From assembly GCA_018340805.1 (NCBI GenBank), contig JACMZG010000008.1:55118155-55182154 (forward strand): a stretch of DNA of 64,000 bases, written 5' to 3'. This DNA is from Microvelia longipes (taxonomy: Eukaryota; Arthropoda; Insecta; Hemiptera; Veliidae). The translations under genes and the position numbers were made by a program. Under the pieces are notes generated by a model that was given only the letters and a program-made list of their open reading frames with translations, was not told where the DNA came from and ran no database searches. Positions within the stretch are counted from its first letter, which is position 1. Each line of letters begins with the position of its first letter. Positions 40,711 to 51,563 of this stretch are shown here, in pieces.

Positions 40711-40785
40711 TTACATTAATTAATACGGCCACCACGTGTTAACAAAACTTCTACACAACCTCAAAAAGAAAATGGCCGACTGAGG
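40711..40785 (-). promoter_or_regulatory. Probable first (non-coding) exon and promoter of NSA2
   Basis: On the minus strand a cctcagtcgg initiator-like site near 40785 is followed by gccattttctttttg, a CpG-bearing leader and a strong donor (attaat|gtaagtatt at 40711). It is the nearest good donor-promoter pair upstream of NSA2 in the same direction. The link is inferred. Confidence 0.4.
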
Positions 40786-40982
40786 TCACACATTGTCACA
40801 TGCATTGCCAACATAAAAATGTTAAAACAATAGCTTAATGAATGTAAATAAATAGGTCTAATTAAAGAGTTATTTTATTTTGGACCTTCACATAGTTAAC
40901 AAGGGTACAAAATCTTAAAAATCTAAAAGACTCAACAAATCCAAAAATCTCTTTGTTCAAAACAAGTAAAAAACATTAATAG

Positions 40983-41540
40983 CGACGGGTACTTCGAAAT
41001 TTTTCTTTACCACATCGAATTCACTTCACTCATATTCTCTACATCTGACACGCTTCGCTTATCCTCAGAAAATAAAAATCACCAAATGTACTGCAGCACG
41101 TCATTGAACTCTCATTGTTTGTCTTTAAACAGTAAATACATTCGTTTTATTCCTAGCGGTCACCCATCCAGGCCCGGATCTGGCTCGATGCAGCTTAACT
41201 TTTATGGACCGACAAAAACAGTAGCTATACTTGCTGTATTAAAACGAAATTAGTATTCTTTACTGAAGTACAATTGTACCAAATTTCAACTCAATTGAAT
41301 TATTTTATGATTTTAACAATTAAACACAATCGGGTGCGGGGTACCTCGGAACTTTTCTCCATCACATCGGATACGCTACGCTCAGACTCGCTTCGCTCGT
41401 CCTTAGATAGAGAATACATCCGTTTTATTTACAGCGGTCACCTATCTAGGCACAGACCATGCTCAATATGCTGCTTAACTTTTATGATCCAACAAAAATC
41501 ATAGATATACTTGTTGTATAGAAACGGAACTTATATCGGT
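40983..41540 (+). repeat. Two adjacent family A repeat copies
   Basis: Two head-to-tail 5' fragments begin at gcgacgggtacttcg (about 40981) and tcgggtgcggggtacctcgg (about 41328). Each carries the catcgaattc/catcggatac block, gcttcgcttatcc/gcttcgctcgtcc, atccgttttatt and gcttaacttttatg. The tandem arrangement suggests insertion of one copy into or beside another. Confidence 0.6.
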
Positions 41541-41559
41541 TTTTTAAGCAAATTAAATA

Positions 41560-41830
41560 ATTTACCTATATCTTTGGTATAAATGATAAAAGGTTAAAAT
41601 TCAGTCATGCGTGGGCGGCTAATAGCGGGGCACAATATGTATAACAGTGCCTTTGCTTTCTGAGGTTTAGTGTTTTTCGTTAATATTTACTAGCAACACT
41701 GGTAACATTAGATGAGTTTTACTTTTTTTCGTGTTTTAATATTTGTGCTCATTGTTGAACATTTTTATTAAAATCCGTCGATTATAATTAAGCTAAAGAA
41801 AAGGACGAACTATATTATTGGTAAGTCACA
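41560..41830 (+). other. Possible 5'UTR exon of an unidentified + strand transcript
   Basis: A moderately CpG-containing segment ends in attattg|gtaagtcac, a consensus donor, at 41820/41821. No downstream + strand coding exon was recognised before the right edge. It could be a non-coding RNA or chance. Confidence 0.2.
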
Positions 41831-42564
41831 TGCTTTCTGAAATTTGGAAAAAGAAAGACATTATTTAATGCTGCTTAAATGAAATATGTTTTTATAAAAA
41901 AATGTCAGGTTAAAAGTTATAAAATTAACATATGAGGAGAGGGGGACATCTTTTACTCGCGAAAGTATAAAAATTAAGAAGTATATAAATACTTCTTAAA
42001 CCTCAACAACACACCAAAATATAGTTATGCGAGAGATCCTCTTATTTCAAGTAATTTAATTAATCTAAATATTTAGATATTCACAGAAAACCCTAATCGC
42101 ATGGAACAAAATATTTTTTTTCACAAAAATGTAAAAAGAAATCCTATAAAATGTCTTATTCCATGAAAAGTTTGTTTACATTACAAGGGTGAAACTGTAT
42201 AATCATGATTATACAGGCACTCTAAGTAAAACAATAGGGCTTCGGCCATTGCAAAAAATTTAAGTCAACTCAAATAATTTACAAATAATTCGCATTTCGA
42301 CCCTCAATGCGAACTACATGTCTGACAAAAACCCCTACTTGGTTTATACATTATTTTAATTACGACGCTTTAATATATATATCTAGAACCAAGGATCTGA
42401 ATGAAGAGGATGACACGCCAAGTCGATTTGCCATATAACAAAGTGACTATATAGTACAAAATCTATCTAGTATTATATATATATATACAGGGTGGAACAT
42501 TTCAGATGCACACCCCCTGCTAAAATGGTTAAAAATGGAGATAGAGAGTCGGGAAAAACTCCAC

Positions 42565-43035
42565 CCCTAGGTAATCGACCTCAGTGACCTCAAATATGTC
42601 AATATTTTTTTGGTAACTATTTGGCAAATATGGTAATTTCATTACCCGAAATAGTAATTCCTCGGTAACTTTAAAAAGTTAAATTGGAGCATTCCATGAT
42701 ATGAACATTTGTGAAAACTACATTTTGTTCTGAGAAATGTGATACCAATATCATAAAATTCCGGTAATTTTTCTACAACCTATTGTGTAACATACATACA
42801 CACTTTTTTTTACACAATAGGTCGTAGAAAAATTACCGGAATTTTATGATATTGGTCTCAAATTTCTCAGAACATAATGTAGTTTTTAAAAATGTTCATA
42901 TCATGGTATGCTCCAATTTAACTTTTTAAAGTTACCGAGGAATTACTATTTCGGGTAATGAAATTACCATATTTGCCAAATAGTTACCAAAAAAATATTG
43001 ACATATTTGAGGTCACTGAGGTCGATTACCTAGGG
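42565..43035. repeat. Long near-perfect hairpin (foldback), ~225-bp arms
   Basis: The left arm begins at ccctaggtaatcgacctcag and the right arm ends with its inverse. Pairing runs through gaccttcaaatatgtc-like, ttaccgaggaattactatttc and ataaaattccggtaattttt segments to a loop of roughly 25 bases near 42800. Only scattered mismatches are seen. The flanks include acagggtgg at 42488, a common insect DNA-element end, so the true borders may be wider. Confidence 0.8.
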
Positions 43036-44272
43036 AATATCTGTATCTGTAACTTCATTAACCCACGGATGCTGCGATGCGGCCAAATGGCTGAAGTCCT
43101 CTTGTTTTGCTATAACCATGTAAGTTTGTAAGTAGGTAAGTTTGTTTTTATTTCTTTATCTCATACAACATCCATGGGGTCAGAAAAGTTCCTTAATGCA
43201 TCATCCCCTTTATTTAAGAGCTAGGACAGAGCAGCCCAGATATATATAGATATTAACCCGTGCTTCTATTTCAGTCCTGATTTAAAGTCTCATCCAAGCA
43301 GGATTCAGACTTCATCCGGCTTTGTTTTTGTTGTTTCGAGAGTTTATAACTACAGTATTTCCAAGAGGGTTTAATCTAGGTATATTGACAAAGTTTATCA
43401 CAAATGATAAATTACTTGTTTTAACTGTATTTCTTTTTTATTTTATAAAAAAAAACAAAATTTTTCCTTGATAAGAAGATTTATTCTTTACAAAAATAAT
43501 ATATAAGACGTAAATCACACGATTATTTATACATACCATTTAAATTCAATTTTTCACTGATTAATGTATATAATTGGTTAATTTAAACTACCGTATCATG
43601 TATAGTTACATTGAAGTCAGTAGTAAGGTTAGTAATGACTAATAAAGTAAGCAATAATAAAACTATGTTTAGATAATACCAACATGATAAGTAACACGAT
43701 AGTTTAAGTTGCCTAAATAAAAAATATTACCAGTAATTTGCAATCATAAAGTAGAGGTAAATTACTAGAAGGGCCATCTCAATATATTTAGAGGCATTAA
43801 ATATTTTAACATCTTATTCAGGCTCTGTGTAACCTCCATTCAGAGTGCGTCAAGGATACAATAAATCGGCTAACATCGTTTTGCTTTGTATTGCAAAAAT
43901 TCTGTTATAAGTTTGAAATGTTTATTTCATTATATTAATAATTAATTTAAGGCGTTCAGGTTAACTTTTGGATGTTTTAAAATTTAACTGTTAGGTCACT
44001 CTAGGGTCAATCCAGAGAAGTTACTCGAAAAAATAAAAATTTATACTTTTTTCCTGTGTTGGTCCTACTCATAGGTAGTCCAAAACGCCTAGTATTAGTT
44101 TTTTATTCAGCCTTCTTCATTTACAAAAATCACTTTTTAGTTCCCAAGACATCTAAATTTTGATTTTTTTGCCAATTTTTGAGGCTTAATAGTTCGCTTT
44201 ATCTTAACCTAGTTTAATGAAACAAGTCTCGTTTGAAAGTGTCCTCTTTGGGCTTTACATAAGAACCAATAT

Positions 44273-44716
44273 TTTTTGTTTTACTGCTGCTATTCTACTC
44301 GTGAGTTTGCATAATAAATTTGACCACAAAGACTTAAAATACACTTTTTTATTATTTTTTTAACAAGGAAGATAATATTGGAAATAATGTATTGAGGTTA
44401 TTTTAAGCCCAATTTGAAAAAAATCGCCCCAGTCCCATTGGACGATAAATCGCCCTGAAAAACACAAAAATCATGAAAACCGTAACTTCCAATAATTCAT
44501 TGACTCCAAAAGGTAAAATTTGGAACATTAAAATATTTTTTTTTTCTTGTTCCTTATGGAACAAATTTGTTTATTACCTTAGTAACCAAACAAATATTTA
44601 ATTTTTTCCAATATTATCTTCCTTGTTAAAAAAATAATGAAAAAGTGTATTTTTAATCTTTGTGGTCAAATTTATTATGCAAACTCACGAGTAGATTAGC
44701 AGCAGTAGAACAAAAC
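44273..44716. repeat. Foldback element, ~112-bp arms with 220-bp spacer
   Basis: gctgctattctactcgtgag, gcataataaatttgaccaca and aacaaggaagataatattgg on the left recur inverted at 44606-44716. The spacer has no frame. Other sequence in 43.1-45.4 kb shows nothing recognisable. Confidence 0.7.
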
Positions 44717-45498
44717 TTAATAAAGTTTAAAAAAATATATTAATACTTATATTAAATGGTGTTTTTATTTATAAGTTATATCAATAAGTTATCAATTTTT
44801 ACCCCTTAGATTATTATCGTTAAATTAGCATCAACTGAGATTGGTATAAGTGTATTAAATTTGATGCAAATTTTAAAAAATTAGGTTGATAATTAGAGTG
44901 ATTAGCATATGAAAAGGACATGTGCATTTTCTTTGATAATCGTCTAAGGAAATAATGTTCACTTATCAAACTGTAAATTATAAACCAAAAACTCAAGTGA
45001 GCTAGAAATGCATATAAATGTGATAAAGAAACCATCATGCCAAAAAATTACAAAAGAGTTATAGCCATACCAATACTTTACTAACATTTACATTGTTAAG
45101 CACAAGTTAGTACAAAATATTAATAAAATACAAAATAAAGACGATTGAATTGATCAACACCAATAATAACAAGTTTCATAATCGTTCTAGTTATACAGAC
45201 ACATTTCTCTTTTTTTGCCTATTTTTTTACAAAATTCTATAATTTCTCAAATTATAGCATCATTTACTTTACACAACTCATTACTTTCAAATGAGTAAAC
45301 TCTTTCCACAAGAAAAAGAACCACTAAAAACACTCATTTTTCGATCAACAATAATCAATGAGCGACCTGAGCTTCAGTAAAATAATTGTCACCAATTTTT
45401 TTTCTTTCGAAGTTTCATTTGTTTTATAACAAACACAATTTTTACGACCTCAAGTCTTAAAACATTTTAATAATCATTAGCTCCATCGTGATAACTCT

Positions 45499-48400
45499 TC
45501 AATCTGTTAATCTTCTAGGAAGGAACTGAATTGATTTTTGTCCGTATTTTGTCTGAGGGCCAGGTTTGGCTTTGCCATTTCTTTTTAGACCCACATACCA
45601 GCCTTTATGAGAGAACGGTCTTGACAAGTAAGTATTATAGTATCCTTGCAAGGCCTCAATAAAAACTGTCCCTTCGGTGCGAGGATTTCCCTGAAAAAGT
45701 ATAAATAAAGGTGATGCTGTTTATTATTTTAAATTAAAGTTGCAACGTTTGCTTCCCTACCCCCCCCCCCCCCCAAATGGAGAGGAGAGCGTTGCATTAG
45801 TAACGATCTCTAATTAGTTGCATTGATCAAATATCGACGTTTCGGCACATATAGCTCCAAAAAATTGAATACAAATTTAATGTTAGTCTATATGTGTGTA
45901 TGGATTTCTAGGAATCTCTTTATCTATATCTAGGTCTTATTCAAGAATGGAAGACTAGAGTCTAGTCTTAGACCAGAGTCTAGTCTTCTATTCTTGGGTC
46001 TTATTTCCAATAAGGCCTAGATATAGATAAGCCCTAGATATAGACCTAGTTATTTGATAAGCCCTGTAGGACAGCCGCAAATGTGGTTGAGGTTTCTTTT
46101 TAATTAGAAAACTTTAAAACATCATATAAAATTTTAATCAAAAACACTTTACACCAAATAAATATGTTTCGTATTTTTTAACGTTTGAAGTGACGTCTTT
46201 TTGATAAGCCCCGTAGGATTAAACCCAAAATCTAATTAGTTCAGGAAGAACTAATTAGATCGAAACTTAGCGAGTAAACGCAAAAAAAGTAATTACTATT
46301 ATTTTTTTAACGCTTATTTGGTAATCATAACTTATTGTCTTCATTCTCAAAAAATCTTCTAGCTTACCTTAGAGGTACGCGTACTCCAGGTTAGGAGCCA
46401 CTGGTTTACTAATAATTTTCCAGCAGTATTTAAATAAAATTATTTAGTGTTCTTTTACATGTTTAGTAACCAGGCTTTGAATATGTTTTTCAAATTAAGT
46501 TAAAATGTATACCTCTCCATAAAGGTGACCCTTTTTAGATATTGCCAAGTACAGATTTGACTCAACTCCTCTAATTCTTACTTCGCTCCATCCAGCTGAC
46601 GTGAACTCCATTATAGCTAAGGACAAAGTTAATTCAAAGTCATGAGACATCATTTTAGAGGAAGGATAACACAATACTTTTCTTACTTTTCCTATATATC
46701 TATGGTATAAATGGGGAAAAGTAAAAACATGTTTGTATAAGTAATCAATAGTACTAATTTTATAAAAACAACCGGATACAATAATTTACTATTTAGGGCT
46801 GATATATCATATTTATTTAACTCTTAGGCTCTTATAACTTAAGAGAATAATTATATTGACCGTAGATGGCCAATTGCTCTATTAAATAAAAATAACTCTA
46901 ATAAAAACATGTATTTATATGAAAAATCGGGTACGGGGTACCTCGGAACTTTTCCTCATCACGTCGGATTCGCTACACTCATCCTCTCAGCTTCAGACTA
47001 GCTTCACTCGTCTGATAAATACATCTGTTTCATTCCCAAGGGTCATTTATCCAGGCACTGACCACGCTTAATGCTGCTTAACTTTTATGATCCACCAAAA
47101 ATCCTGAATAGACTTGTTGTATTAAAACGAAACTTAGTATGCTTATTTATTACAAAAAGGATACACTTGTACCACATTTCAACACAATTAGATTATTTTC
47201 CGATTTTTAACAATTTTTAAAAAACGTATACAAATCATTCGATAAAATTTGAACTAATGCTGATAATGAGATGATACTTAGCACATATATATTTGACTTA
47301 TACATAGGTATATGCGTGTCTAATTTCAATCGCATCCCATAATTTTTCCGCTTTTCATGAATTTTCTAAATTTTTGCTGTCATTATTGCGGATTAATGAC
47401 GTAATAAAAAAAAACATTTTCAGAATAGCACAACTACAGCGGTAGACTGATTTTTGTACGAAGTTTTAACTCTCTAGCATGAATACTCTAGGAGCTACAA
47501 TGATAGCAACACATACACAGACAGAAAACTTAGCGAAAACCACTCAGAAGGACTTAAAAACACCTGAAACGGATAATTCCAGTGACATCCCGGTTTCGAA
47601 TTTATTTGCAAACACAATACTTTTCCTATATGGAACACTACTTCTCTTACTTTTCTTTATTTATACCTATGGTATAAATAAAGAAAAGTAAAAATGGCGT
47701 ATATTTCTAAAATGTTTCTACTTTGTACTTTATACAGGTTAGCATTTAGGAGTTAATATGCACAACGATTACAACTACTAAATGACGTAGTGTGCGCGAA
47801 GCTTGCCAGGAGACGGCTAGTACATTATAAGGCTCAATGCATATACGAGGTGTGTTCAAAAAGTATCGCGAATTTTGAATTTTCGCGGGTTACGTATATT
47901 CGAATTTCAATTTTTTTGTGGCGTTATGTTGGTACTCATGTCTCTTACTTATGCCGACAACCTCGGCCATTTTGAATGTTCACTTAATTGTTGACAGCTG
48001 CTTTGCTTGCACGTGTTTTGGATCGTCTTCGATTTTTTCCTATTCAAAAAAATGGATCAAAGAACGTGTATCAAATTTTGTGTGAAAAACGAAATTAAGT
48101 GCGCGGATGCATTCCGAATGTTGACTGTGGCATACGGAGAAGCTACCTTGGACCGAAGCAACGTTTATCGGTGGTACAAAATGTTCTCAAAAGGCGGAGA
48201 AGATGTGAACGACGAAGAGCGTGCCGGACGCCCGAGCACTTCAACAACAGACGAAAAAATTAATGAAGTGGAGAAAATGGTATTGGCCAATCGTCGAATC
48301 ACCATTAGAGAAGTTGCTGAGGACCTAGACATATCGATTGGGTCGTGCCATTCGATTTTTATTAATGATTTGGGCATGAGACGGGTCGCCGCAAAATTCG

Positions 48401-49301
48401 TACCAAAATTGCTCAATTGCGACCAAAAACAGCATCGCATAAACACTGCCACGATAACGCCCCTGCTCACACATTGTTGCTTGTGCGCGACTTTTTGGCT
48501 AAAAACAACACACTAAAGAACAACACCGTATTCCCCAGATCTGGCCCCCTGTGACTTTTTTTGTTCCCTAAACTGAAGAGGCCCATGAAAGGACGACGTT
48601 ATGCTAAGCTTGACGAGATAAAGACGGCATCGAAGGAGGAGCTGAACAAGATAAAAAAAAATGATTTTTTGAAGTGCTTCGAAGATTGGAAAAACCGTTG
48701 GCACAAGTGTATAATATCTCATGGGGATTACTTTGAAGGGGACAAAATAGATATTCATGAATAAATAAATAATTTTTGAAAAAACACAAAATTCGCGATA
48801 CTTTATGAACACACCTCGTACATTATAATAACGTGTTACATTAACCTATATTCAAGATTAATATGTACTTAATTCTTTATTCTTCTAGTTCTTTATGAGA
48901 CGGGCTTGGAAGGAGATGAAGAGAAGAGATTACAAATCATATTTATCTTAATATGTTTTTGTAATATTGTTGCGATCTTTTCTAATATTATTTTAGCAAG
49001 ATAAGTTGGTAAGTAATTAACTATTTTCTTTTAAGTATATTTAAATGGTTTAAAATAAATATAATAAATAGCAGGGTTGCAAGCATTTTAAAGGCAAACT
49101 TATAGCAGTTATACCATATTTATCCATATCTTCATCTATTCCAACAACTTTTCCGTTTGGAAGAATAGCTATATGATATCCAGTTGAACAATAAAGTTGC
49201 ATTCTATGTCCGTAGTGAGGATTGCCTTCTCTTAACGTTGGATCGAAACCAGGAGGCATAGGAAGTCTGCTAGGGCCGAGCTTCGATGTTTTGTTCCCCA
49301 T
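45499..49301 (-). CDS. FGF1-like: Fibroblast growth factor, FGF1-like (three exons)
   Basis: This is a beta-trefoil FGF ligand, expected to act on a receptor tyrosine kinase with heparan sulfate. Exons on the minus strand are 49115-49301, 46513-46616 and 45499-45690, with matching phases, coding for 160 aa, close to FGF1 (155). Core matches are LYCSTGYHIAILPNGKVVG, IRGVESNLYLAISKKGHLYG, YNTYLSRP, GWYVGLKRNGKAKPG and KYGQKSIQFLP; the basic 132-148 stretch is the heparin loop. The cysteine that is invariant in vertebrate FGFs is Thr105 here. There is no signal peptide. The N-terminus MGNKTSKLG instead fits an N-myristoylation site (Gly2, Ser6, Lys7). Intron 1 contains a mariner and a family A repeat. 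Confidence 0.95.
45943..45995. repeat. Short hairpin in FGF intron 2
   Basis: The arms aagaatggaagactagagtct and its near-inverse ending tctattctt pair over 21 bp with two mismatches and a loop of about 11 bases. No conserved small RNA is recognised. Confidence 0.4.
46925..47692 (+). repeat. Interspersed repeat family A, best full copy (768 bp)
   Basis: The copy starts tcgggtacggggtacctcgg and ends with a small palindrome (ctttatttatacc-tatggtataaataaag) and aaaagtaaaaa. Fragments occur at 1085, 11860, 21020, 40983, 41328 and 50661. A terminal piece is also seen at about 46689-46728. It carries a 70-codon frame (47479-47691) that is not conserved between copies, so I do not call it a gene. 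Confidence 0.65.
47846..48818 (+). mobile_element. Internally deleted mariner element (973 bp)
   Basis: Terminal inverted repeats of about 30 bp (CGAGGTGTGTTCAAAAAGTA ...) are flanked by the TA dinucleotide at both ends (47844-47845, 48819-48820). The transposase start is at 48052 or nearby. The N-terminal helix-turn-helix region is intact through about residue 130 (SNVYRWYKMF, DEERAGRPSTSTTDE, ITIREVAEDLDIS). The central catalytic part is then missing and the frame resumes at HDNAPAH. A frameshift before the final SPDLAPCDFF region and the end KNRWHKCIISHGDYFEGD follow. The first catalytic Asp is lost and the protein is dead, but the ends could still be mobilised. It sits in FGF intron 1. 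Confidence 0.92.
48052..48764 (+). pseudogene. Mariner transposase remnant
   Basis: The reading frame opens MDQRTCIKFCVKNEIKC. A deletion of roughly 110 codons after QKQHRIN removes the first aspartate of the DD34D triad. Downstream, shifted frames encode HDNAPAH, SPDLAPCD and the conserved C-terminus. Internal deletion derivatives are common for mariner elements. Confidence 0.9.
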
Positions 49302-50560
49302 TGATCTCAGTTATGATAAATTAGTTATCTAAAATTTATAACAGAAATATTTAAACAATTTAAAAATCGAGTACCTTAAAATTAGAATATACTAAAAATA
49401 TAAGAAACAAAACTAACAATAAATAATAAAATATTATAAAGAAAACAAATTGAATGTTAAACACATCATTGTATAAGTATTATACTATTCACGCGTCTTT
49501 TGCCAAAAAATACTCCGCTATGTTTTTATAGAATTTAGTATATCATAGTTTTCCAAATAGATATTAAGCAAAAAACCGTGAATGAAATATTTCCTGGAAA
49601 TTTGCCCAAGAAATTCGAGTTTTTTTAGTTTTAAAAAGTTCAAAAGGTGAAACTATCCAAAATATGAAATCTATAAAAATCACAGACCTCGACAGACTGA
49701 GTAACTAGCTCACAGGAAGCTGGAATTCATTGCTGACGTCACATTAATTTATAGATTTCAAAATCCTCAGAGAATTATCAAAAGGTATAAATAGCCCTGC
49801 TTTATTGCTTTCTAGGTCTTCAGTAATTAATCGCTGGGTATGATCTAAAAGAAGAACACAAATGTGATCATAAATATATCAAGGAAGGGAATTAAAATTG
49901 TTTGTTAAACCAAGGCTAATAATTAAAGCAGCCAGTCAAGAAAATGCAATATACTAGTTATTTATTGACCAAGTGAGTAAAGAATGCTATTATTTCCCAG
50001 AGTAGTTAGTTGCCTCCTGAGACGAAAGGCAAGGCAACCAAAGTATTTAACTCCCGAGGCGCTGGCGAGGTATTTATGTGTTTAACTCCCAAGACAAAGC
50101 CGAGACAGTTAATATTAACTCCTTATTAAATGACGTTCATTTAATTATTGATATATTATCATTTTCAACAAAATGTTAAATTTAAAATACATCAAAATTT
50201 ATTAAAATGAATCTTTTTGTTGAATTTAATTTAAAATAATTTTGGGTTAGACTCCCCCAATAAATTTTGAAAGAGTTGGCACAAAAAAATTAAAAAAAAT
50301 GTATTACTCTAAACGACTTCTTTTGACTTAAAACGGATTGAAATACGTTTTCGAACTCGCTTCAATCGTCATTAGACGATAAAAATAATGTACGATATAC
50401 CTTGGTACTTTTCATTAAAATTTCCGTCTTGTTTAACTTGGCCTAAGAATGGAGTTGTCAAATTTTGATATTGCTAGGGTCGTACATCTAGGTTGGAATT
50501 TCTCTATTTTAAGACAATTTAGCCTAACTGCCTAAAATGAATAGAAGTACGTTTTCGAAT
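49302..50560. other. Region upstream of FGF, no gene seen
   Basis: This should hold the FGF promoter, but I could not place an initiator. A GC-richer stretch at 49990-50115 repeats gaggc/gccgag motifs next to taactccc, loosely like 15980-16110. No further feature is supported. Confidence 0.35.
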
Positions 50561-50562
50561 TC

Positions 50563-50564
<2 letters not shown>

Positions 50565-50660
<96 letters not shown>
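50565..50660. repeat. AT-dinucleotide microsatellite
   Basis: An almost pure (AT)n tract of about 96 bp, abutting the family A fragment that starts at 50661. Confidence 0.95.
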
Positions 50661-50661
<1 letters not shown>

Positions 50662-50770
50662 CCTCCTGAGTGGTTTTCACAAAGCTGTCAGTGCATGTGC
50701 GTGTGTCATCATCATAGCTCCCAGAGTATTTATGCTATAAAGTTGAAACTTGGCATATACATCAATCTTA
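50661..50770 (-). repeat. Family A repeat fragment next to microsatellite
   Basis: tcctcctgagtggttttcac, catcatagctccc and agttgaaacttggcatatac match the reversed interior of family A. Its truncated end meets the AT tract exactly. Confidence 0.5.
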
Positions 50771-51394
50771 ACAAAAAATAATAAATAATCGTAACAAATA
50801 AATAAAATAAAATAATCGTAACAAATCTCAAAAATGTTGCGATCTTAAGGTCCAGCTGTGTTATCTCTAAACTATTTTACCATGCCGTTATAAAATGTCA
50901 TATAGATAATACAGGAAAACTTATAAAATTTAAATTTGGCTAGCATATAGTCATAAACGAGTAAAAAATAAGATGTGTTTCTTCTCTTCAGTATTGGTTA
51001 AATTTTTATTAATCTTTGCAGTTTAAAAATATAGACCACGTTTTTTTAAAAATAAAACATCGGAAGACCATTCGTCCAATTTAGTTAACGAAATTACACA
51101 CGATTATGGGTTCACAGTTAATCTCGGATCACTTTCGTTTAAGAGCATTAAGCGTGTTCAGTAGGTAAATGAATGAACGCCAGGGTTAAACTGGATGATT
51201 GCTTGATATGCACTATAAATAGGTGTTTTAAATTATTCTGCAGACGACCGAAGCATGTTCGAAGTTACGAGGATGATCGAAGCAAACCTGACATAGTAAC
51301 AAATATCCAAAGGAAAAATGAACTTATTATACTGGAGTCATAAAGGGGGGTGAGGCAGTTTTTTGAAAGGGGTTGGGGGGAGCACACTGATCAA

Positions 51395-51467
<73 letters not shown>

Positions 51468-51497
51468 ATATATATATGTATGTATACATATATATAT

Positions 51498-51561
<64 letters not shown>
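51395..51561. repeat. AT-dinucleotide microsatellite with TGTA interruptions
   Basis: About 165 bp of (AT)n containing tatgtatgtatacatatata in the middle. From 51562 to 53190 there is AT-rich sequence with no recognisable gene; a short direct repeat gtggtcaccag occurs near 53010-53042. Confidence 0.95.

Positions 51562-51563
<2 letters not shown>

Noticed and set aside
47479..47691. 70-codon frame in repeat family A
   Set aside because: Not conserved in other copies of the repeat, so not a coding gene.
48165..48470. Open frame antisense to the mariner transposase
   Set aside because: Shadow of the real transposase frame.
50537..50740. Tyr-Ile repeat frames over AT microsatellites (also 51350-51568)
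   Set aside because: Direct translation of (AT)n; no gene.
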